DNA of 64,000 bases from Agrobacterium larrymoorei (GTDB taxonomy: Bacteria > Pseudomonadota > Alphaproteobacteria > Rhizobiales > Rhizobiaceae): the NCBI RefSeq assembly GCF_005145045.1, contig NZ_CP039691.1, forward strand, positions 632,001 through 696,000. Direction: 5' to 3'. The position numbers were made by a program, and so were the translations under genes. The notes under the pieces were generated by a model. That model was not told the DNA's origin. It did no database searches and saw only the letters and a list, made by a program, of their open reading frames with translations. Positions 49,764-58,776 of this stretch are shown one piece after another; within the stretch, counting starts at the first letter, position 1, and each line of letters opens with the position of its first letter.

Positions 49764-50759
49764 TTATGCCACGCCGATACGCAACAGATCGTGGAAGTGC
49801 ACGAGGCCGATGGGACGATTGTCGCCATCGATGACGATCAGCGCGCCGATGTGGTGCTTCTCAAGCGTTGCAAGGGCAGCGGTTGCCAGCACCTCTTTCG
49901 TCACCGTCTTCGGCGTGCGGGTCATGATGTCGTCCACGCTGAGTTCGGAGAGATTGCGCGTGAGATGACGCGCCATATCGCCTTCGGTGACGATGCCGCA
50001 GAGGCGACCATCCGCATCCAGCACGGCGACGCAGCCAAAATGCTTGCGGGCGAGAATGCCGACCGCTTCCGGCATCGGCGTGCCCTGAGACACCAGCGGA
50101 ACCCTGTCGCCCGTATGCATGATGTCGCCGACGAGGGTGAGGCTCGCGCCGAGTTTTCCACCCGGATGGAACACGCGGAAATCACCGGCGGTGAACTTGC
50201 GGGCTTCCAGAAGCGCAATCGCAAGAGCATCGCCCAACGCAAGCTGCATCATGGTGGATGTCGTGGGTGCAAGTCCGTGCGGGCAGGCTTCCTGCTCATC
50301 GGGGATGAGAAGAACGGTGTCGGACGCCTTGGCAAGCGATCCCGCTCTGTTGCAGGTTAGCGCGATCAGCGGAATGGCGAAACGGCGCGTATAATTGATG
50401 ATGCTGCGCAGCTCGACGCTCTCTCCGCCCTTGGAGATGGCCAGCACCACATCATTACCGCCGATCATGCCAAGATCACCATGATTGGCTTCCGCCGCAT
50501 GAACGAAGAAGGCGGGCGTGCCGGTGGATGCAAAGGTGGCCGCCAACTTGGCGCCGATATGGCCGCTTTTGCCGACACCGGTAATGATGAGCCTTCCGCT
50601 GGCATTGCCGATAATATCGACAGCCTTCGCGAAAGGATCGCCAAGACCGTTGGCCAGGGCTTTTTCAAGGGCAGCCAGTCCGTTCCGCTCGATAGAGACA
50701 GTTCTCAGAGCGGATTCGATGGCGTTGTTTTCAATAAGGGCTGCAGCTCTCGTGATCAT
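49764..50759 (-). CDS. kpsF: Arabinose-5-phosphate isomerase (KpsF/GutQ family)
   Basis: Converts ribulose-5-phosphate to arabinose-5-phosphate, the precursor of Kdo for lipopolysaccharide. The 331-residue protein has an N-terminal SIS domain (RLIITGVGKSGHIGAKLAAT, AEANHGDLGMIGGNDVVLAI and the ACPHGLAPTTSTMMQLALGD catalytic region) followed by two CBS domains (VGDIMHTGDRVPLVSQGT, GCVAVLDADGRLCGIVTEGD). This layout is standard. The gene is monocistronic and divergent from the outer-membrane barrel gene. Confidence 0.95.
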   Translation of the reverse strand: MITRAAALIENNAIESALRTVSIERNGLAALEKALANGLGDPFAKAVDIIGNASGRLIITGVGKSGHIGAKLAATFASTGTPAFFVHAAEANHGDLGMIGGNDVVLAISKGGESVELRSIINYTRRFAIPLIALTCNRAGSLAKASDTVLLIPDEQEACPHGLAPTTSTMMQLALGDALAIALLEARKFTAGDFRVFHPGGKLGASLTLVGDIMHTGDRVPLVSQGTPMPEAVGILARKHFGCVAVLDADGRLCGIVTEGDMARHLTRNLSELSVDDIMTRTPKTVTKEVLATAALATLEKHHIGALIVIDGDNRPIGLVHFHDLLRIGVA

Positions 50760-50913
50760 GCCGGACTGTTACTCCTTTCACGATTGCCTGTCCATTACCG
50801 AAATCAACCGCTGTTGCAGTTATACGCGCAACAGTTGTCGCAGAGATCAACCAGTTATTAACCACGTGATTTTACCTTTGGGTAACGAAATGAATCGGCC
50901 TGGGTAAAAACGC

Positions 50914-52440
50914 ATGATTTGTCATAGCACCGCGATACGTCTGTCGACGTTGCGGAAAGCAGCCATTACGCTGCTGGCTTGCACATGTCTTTGCCCCGCC
51001 GGCGCGTGGGCACAGGCCCAGACGCAGCAGAATGCCAATCAGGCCAATGCCACATCCAGCAACGGCACCACGACGCTGCAAAGCGCCGATCCCTTTCCAG
51101 ATCAGTTCGATCTTTCGGTAACGCAGGACGATCAGCCGCCGGTGCTGAATGTCGTGCCTCAACCACGCCCGGACACCGAAACGACCGGCAGCATTCGTGC
51201 CACCACCAATCCCGGCGATGCCGTCTCCGAGCCCCCAGATGAAGCGGTGGAGCCCGTCGATACGCGCGAAAACACCTTCGCAACCACGATAGACGGCGGT
51301 GAGAACCTCACGATCGACGACGGAACCGTCCCCGGCATTCGCATTGGCACGCTGACGCTTCGCCCCTCGATCAGCCAGACGCTGAACCATGAAAACAAGA
51401 AGTTCCCAACCTACTCCACCAGCCGCAATTACCTGACGACGGGTATTCGCGGCACCCTGACCAGCGATTGGTCTCGCCACGCGCTGACAGTGACCGGTGA
51501 AGGCAACTACCAGCGCAATCTGGGCGGCGGCGATGCGGGTGAGCAGCCAAGCGCCAATATACAGGCCGATCTGCGGCTCGATCTGGGAGATGCCACGCAG
51601 GCGAACCTGACAGCCGGTTACGAATTCAGCCGCGAAGATACCAACGATCCAAACGCAATCTCCGGCGCCACCGTGCAGGGTGGCGAACATGTTTTCACTG
51701 CCGGGGCATCGGTGGAACGCAATATCGGCATTTTGAAAGCACTTGCCGCGCTGGATCTATCGCGAACGATCTACACCGATGCAAAGGGCGTCAACGGCCA
51801 GTCGATCAGTCTTGCCGACCGCGACCGCTTTGGCGCTGGTTTGCGCGGACGGATCGGTTATGAGCTTTCGCCTGCTCTCGTGCCTTTTCTGGAAGTCACC
51901 GCCTCGTTGAGCGATTATGATCAGAAGCGGGACGATACCGGCTATGCGCGCTCCTCGCAGAGCTACGGCGCAAAGGTTGGCACGCAGATCGACCTCGGCG
52001 AAAAGTGGCGAGGCGAAGTGGCGGCGGGCTATCTGCGCCGAGAGTATGACGACAGCCGCCTGGCAGCAATCAACGCCCTCACCACGGATGGAAACCTGAT
52101 CTGGTCTCCGCGCCGGGGAACGGACATCAACTTCAACCTTCGCACCACCATCGAGGATTTTGCCGGTGGCCCGCGCGGCGGCTGGGTTTCACGGCAGTTC
52201 ACCACCGGCCTGACCCAGCAATTGCGCAGCGATCTCGTGGCGCGACTGACCGCGGGGCTGGAGCGGCGCAGCTATCTCACATCAAGCATCCGGGACGAAA
52301 CGGAATATGTTCTGGGCGCAGGGCTGACGTGGAACATCAACCGCTACCTCGATTTCACCACCGACCTTAACTATGAAATCACGCCCGTCAGCGACAACAG
52401 CCAATGGCGGATCGGCGCGGGGCTGACGCTACGGCGATAA
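50914..52440 (+). CDS. Outer-membrane beta-barrel protein (BBP2-like)
   Basis: A 508-residue exported protein with a Sec signal (LRKAAITLLACTCLCPAGAW, cleavage near AQAQ). A low-complexity acidic linker follows to about residue 145. Then comes a 360-residue region of alternating beta strands (VPGIRIGTLTLRPSISQTLN, RLDLGDATQANLTAGYEFSR, TWNINRYLDFTTDLNYEITP) ending GAGLTLRR. The pattern fits the outer-membrane beta-barrel protein family formerly DUF2320. The last residue is Arg rather than the usual Phe. Function unknown; family members are often linked to polysaccharide or biofilm traits. Confidence 0.85.
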   Translation: MICHSTAIRLSTLRKAAITLLACTCLCPAGAWAQAQTQQNANQANATSSNGTTTLQSADPFPDQFDLSVTQDDQPPVLNVVPQPRPDTETTGSIRATTNPGDAVSEPPDEAVEPVDTRENTFATTIDGGENLTIDDGTVPGIRIGTLTLRPSISQTLNHENKKFPTYSTSRNYLTTGIRGTLTSDWSRHALTVTGEGNYQRNLGGGDAGEQPSANIQADLRLDLGDATQANLTAGYEFSREDTNDPNAISGATVQGGEHVFTAGASVERNIGILKALAALDLSRTIYTDAKGVNGQSISLADRDRFGAGLRGRIGYELSPALVPFLEVTASLSDYDQKRDDTGYARSSQSYGAKVGTQIDLGEKWRGEVAAGYLRREYDDSRLAAINALTTDGNLIWSPRRGTDINFNLRTTIEDFAGGPRGGWVSRQFTTGLTQQLRSDLVARLTAGLERRSYLTSSIRDETEYVLGAGLTWNINRYLDFTTDLNYEITPVSDNSQWRIGAGLTLRR

Positions 52441-52467
52441 AAAAATCCCGGCACGAAGCCGGGATTT
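52441..52467 (-). terminator. Terminator of galU
   Basis: AAATCCCGGC and GCCGGGATTT form a 10-bp stem. On the minus strand it is followed by a run of T residues, about 35 bp beyond the galU stop. It starts directly after the barrel-protein stop codon, so it may also serve that gene weakly. Confidence 0.8.
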
Positions 52468-52501
52468 GACGTCACGCTGTAAGGGGGCGCAAAAGCACCT
52501 C

Positions 52502-53389
52502 TTACTTAAGCTTGCTGACCATGGCCTTCAGCGGCTCTTCGATGGACGGGCGGATGTCGCCGCGTTCCAAAGCGAAAGCGAGATTGGCCAGAATGAAGCC
52601 GTCCTTTGCGCCGCAGTCGAAGGTTTCGCCCTTGAAGTGGTAACCGGCAAATTCCTGAGACTTGGCAAGCGTCAGCATGCCGTCCGTCAACTGGATTTCG
52701 TTGCCCGCACCGCGTTCCTGGTTCTCCAGAATGCCGAAGATTTCCGGCTGAAGAATGTAACGACCGTTGATGTAGAAGTTGGAAGGCGCCGTGCCCTTGG
52801 CAGGCTTTTCCACCATCTCGGTGATCTTGAAGCCTTCACCGACGGAAGCGCCCTTGCCGACGATGCCGTATTTGTGGGCCTGATCCGGATCGCATTCCTG
52901 CACGGCAATGACGTTGCCGCCGGTCTGATCGTAAAGATCGACCATGCCCTTGAGGCAGCTTTTCTGCGAATGCATGATCATGTCCGGCAGAAGAACCGCA
53001 AAGGGCTCATCGCCAACGATATCGCGCGCGCACCACACGGCATGGCCGAGACCGAGCGGCACCTGCTGGCGGGTAAAGCTTGCGGTACCAGCCTTCGGCA
53101 GCAAGTCTGCAAGTAGCGTCAGCTCTGCATTCTTGTTGCGCTCGCGCAGCATCTGCTCAAGTTCGAACTGAATATCGAAATAGTCTTCGATCACGGCCTT
53201 GCCGCGACCGGTTACGAACACGAAATGCTCGATGCCCGCTTCAGCCGCCTCATCCACCACATACTGGATGACCGGCTTGTCCACCACGGTCAGCATTTCC
53301 TTCGGAACAGCTTTCGTTGCCGGCAAGAAACGGGTTCCAAGGCCAGCTACGGGAAATACTGCCTTCCGAATTTTCTTTTGTTCTACCAC
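52502..53389 (-). CDS. galU: UTP-glucose-1-phosphate uridylyltransferase
   Basis: Makes UDP-glucose from UTP and glucose-1-phosphate for exopolysaccharide, LPS and cyclic glucan synthesis. The 295-residue protein begins [20 protein letters not shown] with the G-x-G-T-R nucleotide loop, then [20 protein letters not shown]. Further motifs are [30 protein letters not shown] and FAVLLPDMI. The start is a GTG with AGGAGGG five bases upstream. Monocistronic, divergent from the lytic transglycosylase gene. Confidence 0.96.
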   Translation of the reverse strand: MVEQKKIRKAVFPVAGLGTRFLPATKAVPKEMLTVVDKPVIQYVVDEAAEAGIEHFVFVTGRGKAVIEDYFDIQFELEQMLRERNKNAELTLLADLLPKAGTASFTRQQVPLGLGHAVWCARDIVGDEPFAVLLPDMIMHSQKSCLKGMVDLYDQTGGNVIAVQECDPDQAHKYGIVGKGASVGEGFKITEMVEKPAKGTAPSNFYINGRYILQPEIFGILENQERGAGNEIQLTDGMLTLAKSQEFAGYHFKGETFDCGAKDGFILANLAFALERGDIRPSIEEPLKAMVSKLK

Positions 53390-53589
53390 ACATCCCTCCT
53401 GAGAGACTCAACTGGGTTTAAATTTCCGCGCACGACTTTGTTATCTCAATAATGGCAAGTTTTTGTAAAGAGTGACGTTACCCTTCGTTAATGGTAAAGA
53501 ATTTGTTGACCTTGATTTGGTATCCCATCGTGAAGCCCGATGCGTATCTCGCAATCGAAATGACATTCGAGAGAAACGAAAGACTGACG

Positions 53590-54825
53590 ATGAAACAGAT
53601 GATCCTTTCCCCCATCTGCTCCAAGTTCCGTAAATTTGGCTGCGTGGCAATCGCTGGCCTCACCATTGCCTTGACCCCCGTTACGGCAAATGCAGATGCG
53701 GGTTTCAGACAGTGGATCAACCAGTTCTATGCCACCGCCGCCAAGGAGGGCATATCCAAGGCGACCTACCAGAAGGCATTCGCAGGCGTGACCGAGCCCG
53801 ACCCGGACGCCCTACGCAAGGCAACCTATCAGCCTGAATTCACCACACAGATCTGGGATTATCTCGACAGCCGCGTGAACCCTTATACGGTGCGCATCGG
53901 TCGCGAGATGAAGATCAAGCATGCGACGACGCTGAACTGGATCGAGCGCAACTTCAAGGTCGACAAGCACATCATTCTGGCCATCTGGTCGATGGAATCG
54001 AACTATGGCGCGGTGCTGGAAAAGCCGGAGCGTCTGCACAACATTCCGCAGGCGCTGGCCACGCTCGCCTATTCCGATCCTAAGCGCGCCAAATTCGGGC
54101 GCACGCAGCTGATCGCCGCGCTGAAGATTCTGCAGGCTGGCGACGTGACACCGAAGCAGCTTACCGGCTCCTGGGCGGGGGCAATGGGTCATACGCAATT
54201 CATTCCCACCAGCTATCTGCTCTACGCGGTCGATGCCGATGGCAATGGCAAGCGCGATATCTGGCACTCGGTACCGGATGCGCTGGCCACAGCCGCAAAC
54301 CTTCTGGCCAAGAATGGCTGGGAGCCCGGCAGAACATGGGGTTACGAGGCCGCGGTTCCGCAGGGCGGCTCGCGCTATGCCAATCAGACGAAATCCCTGG
54401 CCGAATGGCAGAAGCTCGGCTTCCTCCGCCCCAATGGCAAGGGCTTCCCGCGCGGTTCCGACCGTGCGACGCTGAAATTGCAGGGCGGCTCCAACGGGCC
54501 GGGCTTCCTGATGACGAAGAACTTCTTCACCATCAAGAAATATAATGCGTCGGACAGTTACGCGCTGGCAGTGGGCCTGCTGGCGGATGAGATTGCCGGT
54601 TACGGCGGCATGCAGCAGAGCTGGCCGCGCCCGGATGGCACGCTGGACATCAAGGAAAAGTTCGAGCTCCAGACGCGCATGAAGGAACTCGGCTATTATG
54701 ATGGCGAGATCGACGGCAATTTCGGCTCCGGTTCCAAGGCCGCGATCAGCGCGATCCAGAGACGCATGGGCATGGAAAATGATGGCGAGCCATCACAAAG
54801 GCTGCTGCGGGCGCTGCGCAACTGA
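53590..54825 (+). CDS. Lytic murein transglycosylase (MltB family) with peptidoglycan-binding domain
   Basis: A 411-residue periplasmic enzyme that cleaves the MurNAc-GlcNAc bond with formation of anhydromuramic ends. A signal peptide (CVAIAGLTIALTPVTANA) is followed by the MltB-type SLT_2 domain, with catalytic Glu136 in HIILAIWSMESNYGAVLEKP and the GSWAGAMGHTQFIPTSYLLY motif. The C-terminal 60 residues are a PG_binding_1 domain (LQTRMKELGYYDGEIDGNFG). There is no lipobox, so it is probably soluble. The ATG at 53590 is chosen because it places the signal peptide correctly. Confidence 0.92.
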   Translation: MKQMILSPICSKFRKFGCVAIAGLTIALTPVTANADAGFRQWINQFYATAAKEGISKATYQKAFAGVTEPDPDALRKATYQPEFTTQIWDYLDSRVNPYTVRIGREMKIKHATTLNWIERNFKVDKHIILAIWSMESNYGAVLEKPERLHNIPQALATLAYSDPKRAKFGRTQLIAALKILQAGDVTPKQLTGSWAGAMGHTQFIPTSYLLYAVDADGNGKRDIWHSVPDALATAANLLAKNGWEPGRTWGYEAAVPQGGSRYANQTKSLAEWQKLGFLRPNGKGFPRGSDRATLKLQGGSNGPGFLMTKNFFTIKKYNASDSYALAVGLLADEIAGYGGMQQSWPRPDGTLDIKEKFELQTRMKELGYYDGEIDGNFGSGSKAAISAIQRRMGMENDGEPSQRLLRALRN

Positions 54826-54905
54826 TGATGCGCAGCCGATAAAAAGCCTGACGCTCGACCAATATTAGCATAGAGTAAATGGGGCCGCCTCGGGAGGTTC
54901 ACGCC

Positions 54906-56138
54906 ATGACCATCAAAGACGCACGCCCATTTCGAAACACCATGAAGCGCGGCAATGTCGCGCTTCTGGCGATTGTGCTTTGCCTGCCCGCTTTGGGGGA
55001 GCAGGCACATGCGCAGGAAATGCGCGAACGCCGCACCCTGATGGAAATGCTGTTTGGTGGCCCGAACCAGTATAATGACCGCCTTTACGCGCCGGATCGC
55101 CGGGAGCAGCGCACCCGCCGCCCACCGCCACCGCGCCAGAACCGCGCCGTGACGCGACCTCCGGCTCCGCGCAACACACCTTCCGTCGTGCAGATGCGCA
55201 CCGCCAAGCCCGCGCCGGTGGAAAAGCTCGAAAATGCCCGCCGCGTTCTCGTCGTCGGCGATTTTCTGGCAGGCGCGATGGGCGAGGCGCTGGTTTCCAC
55301 CTTCGAAAGCTCACCGGCCATTGTCGTCGATGTCCGCTCCAACGGCTCATCCGGTCTCGTTCGGACGGATTATTACGACTGGTTCGCCAATCTCCCGCAA
55401 TTCATTTCCGAAACGAAGCCTGCCACCATCGTCATCATGATGGGCTCCAATGACCGCCAGCAGATGGAGTTCAACGGTACCAAGGAGAAATACGGCACCG
55501 ACATCTGGTTCAAGGAATATGAGCGGCGCATCGATGCACTGATCAACCTTGCCAAGCGCCAGCAGGTGCCGGTGCTGTGGGTGGGGCTGCCCGCCTTCCA
55601 GTCTCCTTCTCTGACGGCTGATTTCGTCGGCTTCAACCGGCTGTATCGCAACCACATCGAAAAGCTGGGTGGCGAATTCGTCGATGTATGGGATGGTTTC
55701 GTAGATGAGGGCGGAAAATTCGTCACCACGGGTTATGACGTCAACGGCCAGCAGGCGCGCCTGCGCGAGGCGGATGGCATCGGCCTGACGCAGGCGGGCA
55801 AGCAGAAGCTTGCCTTCTACGTGGAAAAATTCGTCCGCCGCCATCTCGACGGCGCAGGCCCGGACCTGATGAAGCTGGACGGCAGCAACCTTCCCTCCCT
55901 CACATCGCTTCCCGCCCTTGGCATCGATGCCCAGCAGGTGCGTACCCAACCCATCAGCCTCACCGACCCGGACCTCGACGGCGGTGACAAGCTATTGGGA
56001 GACAGACCAGCGGCCAAATTCTCGGTGGTCGAAACCCCGCGCGAGAGACTGACCAAGCGCGGCCTGATGGAAGACGCTCCGCTGGGTCGGGTGGATGATT
56101 ATCGCGTGCCCGCACAAAACGAGACCGCTTCGAAATAA
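54906..56138 (+). CDS. DUF459 SGNH-fold protein lacking catalytic Ser and His
   Basis: A 410-residue exported protein (signal near VALLAIVLCLPALGEQAHAQ, residues 17-36) with a Pro/Arg-rich linker and a DUF459 SGNH/GDSL-hydrolase domain from about residue 110. The fold blocks are recognisable, but block I reads VVGDFLAGAMGEAL with Phe120 in place of the nucleophile Ser. Block III is intact (VIMMGSNDRQQM), and block V reads DGIGLTQAG with Gly293 where the catalytic His should be. It is thus predicted to be a non-catalytic member. It follows the transglycosylase gene by 80 bp on the same strand, which suggests a role at the cell wall. The ATG has GGGAGG upstream. Confidence 0.8.
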   Translation: MTIKDARPFRNTMKRGNVALLAIVLCLPALGEQAHAQEMRERRTLMEMLFGGPNQYNDRLYAPDRREQRTRRPPPPRQNRAVTRPPAPRNTPSVVQMRTAKPAPVEKLENARRVLVVGDFLAGAMGEALVSTFESSPAIVVDVRSNGSSGLVRTDYYDWFANLPQFISETKPATIVIMMGSNDRQQMEFNGTKEKYGTDIWFKEYERRIDALINLAKRQQVPVLWVGLPAFQSPSLTADFVGFNRLYRNHIEKLGGEFVDVWDGFVDEGGKFVTTGYDVNGQQARLREADGIGLTQAGKQKLAFYVEKFVRRHLDGAGPDLMKLDGSNLPSLTSLPALGIDAQQVRTQPISLTDPDLDGGDKLLGDRPAAKFSVVETPRERLTKRGLMEDAPLGRVDDYRVPAQNETASK

Positions 56139-56313
56139 CGTGTGCGCGCCAAAAACAAAACGGCATAGTTGCTTTTCGAAATAACGTAACTTTATTGCGG
56201 TATCATAGTATAGTTTCGTGATCACGAAATATTAATACGGGAACGCAATCAAAATCCTCATGGTTAAGGACCTGCAAGCAACAAGTCTTGTGATGATATG
56301 AGGAGTAAACATC

Positions 56314-56499
56314 ATGGCTAATCAAGGTGGCTCACACGAGCAGCACGTCAAAGCAGGCCAGCAGTCGCACAAGAACAGCGACAGCAAAACCAAAAGCGCT
56401 TCTTCCAGCTCGTCTTCCGACAGCAAGAGCGGCAAGCAGGGCGGCTCGTCCGACCAGCACAAAATGGCCGGTCAGCAGAGCCACAAGGGCAAGCACTGA
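56314..56499 (+). CDS. Small KGG-motif stress protein
   Basis: A 61-residue, very hydrophilic protein with two copies of the KGG/stress-induced repeat: NQGGSHEQHVKAGQQSHKN at the start and KQGGSSDQHKMAGQQSHKG at the end. They are joined by a Ser/Lys linker. It lacks hydrophobic residues and is likely disordered. Homologues such as YciG and Con-10 types rise in stationary phase or under desiccation. TGAGGAG precedes the ATG. A strong terminator follows. Confidence 0.85.
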   Translation: MANQGGSHEQHVKAGQQSHKNSDSKTKSASSSSSSDSKSGKQGGSSDQHKMAGQQSHKGKH

Positions 56500-56514
56500 T
56501 TCCCCTTATATGCA

Positions 56515-56555
56515 AACGACCCCCGCGCGAAAGCACGGGGGTCGTTTTGTTTTAG
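56515..56555 (+). terminator. Terminator of the KGG-protein gene
   Basis: AACGACCCCC and GGGGGTCGTT enclose a GCGCGAAAGCAC loop, followed by TTGTTTT. The reverse strand also has a partial A/T tail, so it may also serve convergent gltD. Confidence 0.85.
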
Positions 56556-56575
56556 GCTTCTAAAATATTTCGCTA

Positions 56576-58033
56576 TCAGCGCGGCAGAACCGAGCTGCCC
56601 ATCAGCGCTTCATCAATCGCGCGTGCTGCCTGACGGCCTTCGCGGATGGCCCATACCACCAGCGACTGGCCTCGGCGAACGTCACCGGCGGTCCAGAGCT
56701 TGTCGACGGACGTCTTGTAGTCCTTGTCGTTGGCAACGACGTTGGTGGAGCCGCGGCGGTCGGTGTTGAGGGTCAGCTTGCCGTCCAGTTCCTTCAGAAC
56801 GCTATCGGTGAAAGGGCCGGAGAAGCCGATGGCGATGAAGGCGAGATCGGCTTTGATAATGAATTCGGTACCGGCAATCGGCTTGCGGCGCTCATCCACC
56901 TGGCAGCACTTCACACCCGTCAGCACGCCATCTTCATCACCGACGAATTCCAACGTCGCGACCTGGAACTCCCGCACCGCACCTTCTGCCTGCGAAGACG
57001 AAGTACGCATCTTGGTGGCCCAGTAAGGCCAGACGGCGAGCTTGTCTTCCTTTTCCGGCGGCATGGGGCGGATGTCGAGCTGGGTGACCTTGACCGCGCC
57101 CTGACGGAACGCCGTGCCGACGCAGTCCGATGCCGTATCACCACCACCGACGACGACGACATGCTTGCCACCGGCAAGGATCGGATCGGCAGGCCAGCCG
57201 ACGCTGTCGATGTTTTCGCGACCGACGCGGCGGTTCTGCTGCACGAGGTAAGGCATGGCATCGTGAACGCCATGGAATTCCGTGCCACCAATGCCAGCCG
57301 GGCGTGGGGTTTCCGAACCGCCGCAATAGAGAACGGCATCATGCTCGGCCATCAGCTTTTCGACGGGAAGATCGACGCCTACATTGACGCCGTAATGGAA
57401 GGTAACGCCTTCGCCCTTGATCTGCTCGACACGGCGGTCGATGAAGTTCTTCTCCATCTTGAAGTCCGGAATGCCATAGCGCAGCAGGCCACCGGCTTTG
57501 GACTCGCGCTCATAGACATGAACCTCGTGACCGGCGCGGCCAAGCTGCTGTGCAGCGGCGAGACCCGAAGGGCCGGAACCGATGATGGCCACCTTCTTGC
57601 CGGTATGAACCGTGGCAGGCTTCGGCACGATGAAGCCAAGTTCGTACGCCTTGTCGGCAATCGCCTGCTCGACGGTCTTGATCGCAACCGGGGTGTCTTC
57701 GAGGTTCAGCGTGCAGGCTTCCTCACAAGGCGCGGGACAGACACGACCCGTGAACTCAGGGAAATTGTTGGTGGAATGGAGGTTGCAGATCGCCTCTTCC
57801 CAGTTGTTATTATAGACCAGATCGTTCCAGTCGGGGATCTGGTTATGCACCGGGCAGCCGGTCGGTCCATGGCAATAGGGAATGCCACAGTCCATGCAAC
57901 GCGCCGCCTGTTTCTGCACTTCCGGGTCCGACATGGGAATGGTGAATTCCCGGAAATGGCGAATACGATCCGACGCCGGCTGATACTTGCCAACCTGACG
58001 ATCGATCTCCAGAAAACCTGTAACCTTGCCCAT
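56576..58033 (-). CDS. gltD: Glutamate synthase small (beta) subunit
   Basis: NADPH-oxidising FAD/iron-sulfur subunit of NADPH-GOGAT, delivering electrons to GltB. The 485-residue protein has the N-terminal cysteine clusters ARCMDCGIPYC and CPAPCEEAC. The FAD loop is KVAIIGSGPSGLAAAQQLGR near residue 148, and a second nucleotide site is KHVVVVGGGDTASDCVGTAF near 270. The C-terminal motif LWTAGDVRRGQSLVVWAIRE closes the FAD site. AAGGGA precedes the ATG. In most relatives gltD directly follows gltB; here a vapBC pair lies between. Confidence 0.97.
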   Translation of the reverse strand: MGKVTGFLEIDRQVGKYQPASDRIRHFREFTIPMSDPEVQKQAARCMDCGIPYCHGPTGCPVHNQIPDWNDLVYNNNWEEAICNLHSTNNFPEFTGRVCPAPCEEACTLNLEDTPVAIKTVEQAIADKAYELGFIVPKPATVHTGKKVAIIGSGPSGLAAAQQLGRAGHEVHVYERESKAGGLLRYGIPDFKMEKNFIDRRVEQIKGEGVTFHYGVNVGVDLPVEKLMAEHDAVLYCGGSETPRPAGIGGTEFHGVHDAMPYLVQQNRRVGRENIDSVGWPADPILAGGKHVVVVGGGDTASDCVGTAFRQGAVKVTQLDIRPMPPEKEDKLAVWPYWATKMRTSSSQAEGAVREFQVATLEFVGDEDGVLTGVKCCQVDERRKPIAGTEFIIKADLAFIAIGFSGPFTDSVLKELDGKLTLNTDRRGSTNVVANDKDYKTSVDKLWTAGDVRRGQSLVVWAIREGRQAARAIDEALMGSSVLPR

Positions 58034-58053
58034 GTCTCAGTCCCTTCCGCGGC

Positions 58054-58455
58054 CTATCGAAGCCAATTTTCAACTTTCAATCCCGGCACTTCTGAAAAGT
58101 GCTTTATATTTGCGGTGACCACCACCGCATCGGTTGCCAAGGCGTGGGCTGCAATCAGCATGTCCATCGCGCCAATCGACCGGCCCTTCTTCGTCAACTG
58201 ATCCCGAATGTCCGCATAAACGTGATCAAACGGTGCCTCCCAGTTTTCGATGGGCAGGCTTTCAAAAAACGTTTCGTACGCGTCTCTCAACCGCCGAGAC
58301 GAAATCTTCGTGTAGCCATATCGCAACTCGGCAACCACGATGACACTCGTGACCAATGTTCCTGTAACTGCTTCTGTCCTTATTCTCTGAGCCACAGATC
58401 CCCTCGGGAAATCTATGACGTGGGAGATGGCGTTCGTATCGAGAAGATACCGCAT
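58054..58455 (-). CDS. vapC: VapC-type PIN-domain toxin
   Basis: A 133-residue PIN-domain ribonuclease, toxin of a type II toxin-antitoxin pair. The four acidic residues of the active site are visible: Asp in MRYLLDTNAISHVI, Glu in VSVIVVAELRYGY with the usual S-x-x-x-x-E-L pattern, Asp in SIGAMDMLIAAHALA, and a further Asp/Asn in ATDAVVVTANIKHF. VapC toxins cleave tRNA or rRNA. The ATG overlaps the antitoxin stop by one base (TGATG). It lies 20 bp upstream of gltD on the same strand. Confidence 0.9.
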   Translation of the reverse strand: MRYLLDTNAISHVIDFPRGSVAQRIRTEAVTGTLVTSVIVVAELRYGYTKISSRRLRDAYETFFESLPIENWEAPFDHVYADIRDQLTKKGRSIGAMDMLIAAHALATDAVVVTANIKHFSEVPGLKVENWLR

Positions 58456-58718
58456 CAACGCTTGCCCAAGTCCACTGGCTCAGGGGGATAGTCCTCGATC
58501 TCCGGCATCCGCTCTTCAAAAGGTTCCTGTTGTGCCAACCAATCCAGCACCTCAAGCAGCGACTTCTTCGGCTTCTTAGGGCGAATATGGATCACGCCAT
58601 CTTCATCCTGAGACATGAGAACGCTGTCACCCTCGAGCTGGAAATCGGACGGTATGCGCACAGCCCGACTGCGCCCATTGTTGAAAACGCTGACCTCTTT
58701 TTCGATGACTGCTGCCAT
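58455..58718 (-). CDS. vapB: VapB-type antitoxin (AbrB/SpoVT-like)
   Basis: An 87-residue antitoxin. The N-terminal swapped-hairpin DNA-binding domain is MAAVIEKEVSVFNNGRSRAV followed by RIPSDFQLEGDSVLMSQDED. The C-terminal half is Glu/Pro-rich and expected to wrap the toxin. The ATG chosen follows GGAGGTGG; the ATG at 58730 lies inside this ribosome site. The protein should bind the palindrome directly upstream and repress its own operon with VapC. Confidence 0.9.
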   Translation of the reverse strand: MAAVIEKEVSVFNNGRSRAVRIPSDFQLEGDSVLMSQDEDGVIHIRPKKPKKSLLEVLDWLAQQEPFEERMPEIEDYPPEPVDLGKR

Positions 58719-58729
58719 AACCACCTCCA

Positions 58730-58763
58730 TACACTGTGATATGCCACGTCATATCACAGTGTA
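58730..58763. promoter_or_regulatory. 34-bp palindromic operator of vapBC
   Basis: Perfect 14-bp arms (TACACTGTGATATG and CATATCACAGTGTA) flank a 6-bp centre. It lies immediately upstream of the vapB ribosome-binding site and 13 bp after the gltB stop codon. Position and symmetry fit the VapB/VapBC autoregulatory site. It could also act as a hairpin in the gltB transcript. Confidence 0.8.
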
Positions 58764-58776
58764 GAATAAATCCCAA

